Below, piece after piece: positions 32,520-32,966 of a stretch of 32,966 nucleotides of DNA. The notes below the pieces were generated by a model. It made no database searches, was not told the origin of the DNA, and was given only the letters and a program-made list of their open reading frames with translations. Source of the DNA: Polysphondylium violaceum (taxonomy: Eukaryota; Evosea; Eumycetozoa; Dictyosteliales; Dictyosteliaceae). Each line of letters opens with the position of its first letter. Positions within the stretch are counted from its first letter, which is position 1. Position numbers and translations under genes: made by a program. The stretch covers positions 1 to 32,966 of the forward strand of contig AJWJ01000249.1 in NCBI GenBank assembly GCA_000277445.1, given 5' to 3'.

Positions 32520-32829
32520 CACAATAATAATAATAGGACTCTAACTATCAACAAATAAACTATTTAATTTGTACAAATACAATCTTGGTTTTTTAACCTA
32601 GGCCCACTAAATATTTTTCGACCTTCTTTTACCTATCTCAAGTTAGTAATTTTTTAATATTATGAATTAGTGTTGACCAAAGTCTATTTTTATAATTTGT
32701 CCTAATGCAAAAAAACATCATTTGGAAGAATTTATTTTTTCTAAATTTTTTCTTTTATTTTTTCTGCATTCCATATTTAATCTACCTCATCAAATTTTTC
32801 ATTATCTTTTGATTTTTTTTATCATAGCA
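32520..32829 (+). other. Intergenic region upstream of the polyasparagine gene
   Basis: 310 bp, AT-rich, with T runs near 32738-32765 and 32812-32820 just before the next ATG, as usual in dictyostelid promoters. Nothing else is supported. Confidence 0.45.

Positions 32830-32966
<137 letters not shown>

Overview
This is a nuclear window from a social amoeba (dictyostelid). The evidence is AT-rich intergenic DNA full of A and T homopolymers, short GT-AG introns of 55-80 bp, in-frame Asn/Gln/Thr codon repeats, a ribosomal protein gene with an intron directly after its ATG, and a ComC-type IPT/EGF surface protein, a family known from these amoebae. Coding regions are less AT-extreme than in D. 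discoideum, so a Cavenderia-, Heterostelium- or Tieghemostelium-like species is more likely, but the species cannot be fixed from this window. There is no operon structure. Each gene has its own promoter, and most genes lie on the minus strand.

Layout: 1-118, the 3' end of a plus-strand gene of unknown function. 196-3795 (-), a three-exon homologue of gamma-secretase activating protein. 4010-8136 (-), a three-exon type I surface glycoprotein of the ComC/IPT-EGF kind. 8412-11289 (-), nucleoporin Nup107. 11458-12003 (-), a GNAT N-acetyltransferase. 12295-16246 (-), a six-exon SPRY/RING ubiquitin ligase resembling RNF123/KPC1. 16247-17305, AT-rich DNA with an interrupted coding remnant. 17306-18602 (+), a His-Me-finger (HNH/I-PpoI-like) endonuclease-domain gene whose frame breaks at an A7 run, with coding sense continuing to 18786. 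18932-22430 (-), a two-exon FtsX/ABC3-type permease. 22431-24069, a long gene-poor gap whose right part is unusually GC-rich. 24070-25467 (-), Cdc20. 26160-27771 (-), a four-exon EF-hand mitochondrial carrier of SCaMC type. 28853-29731 (+), ribosomal protein eS28. 30348-32519 (+), an ankyrin-type repeat protein. 32830 onward (+), the start of a gene opening with 36 consecutive Asn codons.

The splice junctions given here were worked out by hand from GT/AG sites and codon phase. In every multi-exon gene the phases close exactly, and in the GSAP, RNF123 and carrier genes the joined protein matches the family across the junctions. The genes are ordinary housekeeping and developmental genes that do not form one pathway. 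No new multi-gene system is evident. The most interesting items are the GSAP homologue, a Nup107 with a repeat-encoded hydrophobic segment, the eukaryotic FtsX-type permease, the frame-broken endonuclease gene with remnants beside it, and two hairpins in intergenic DNA.
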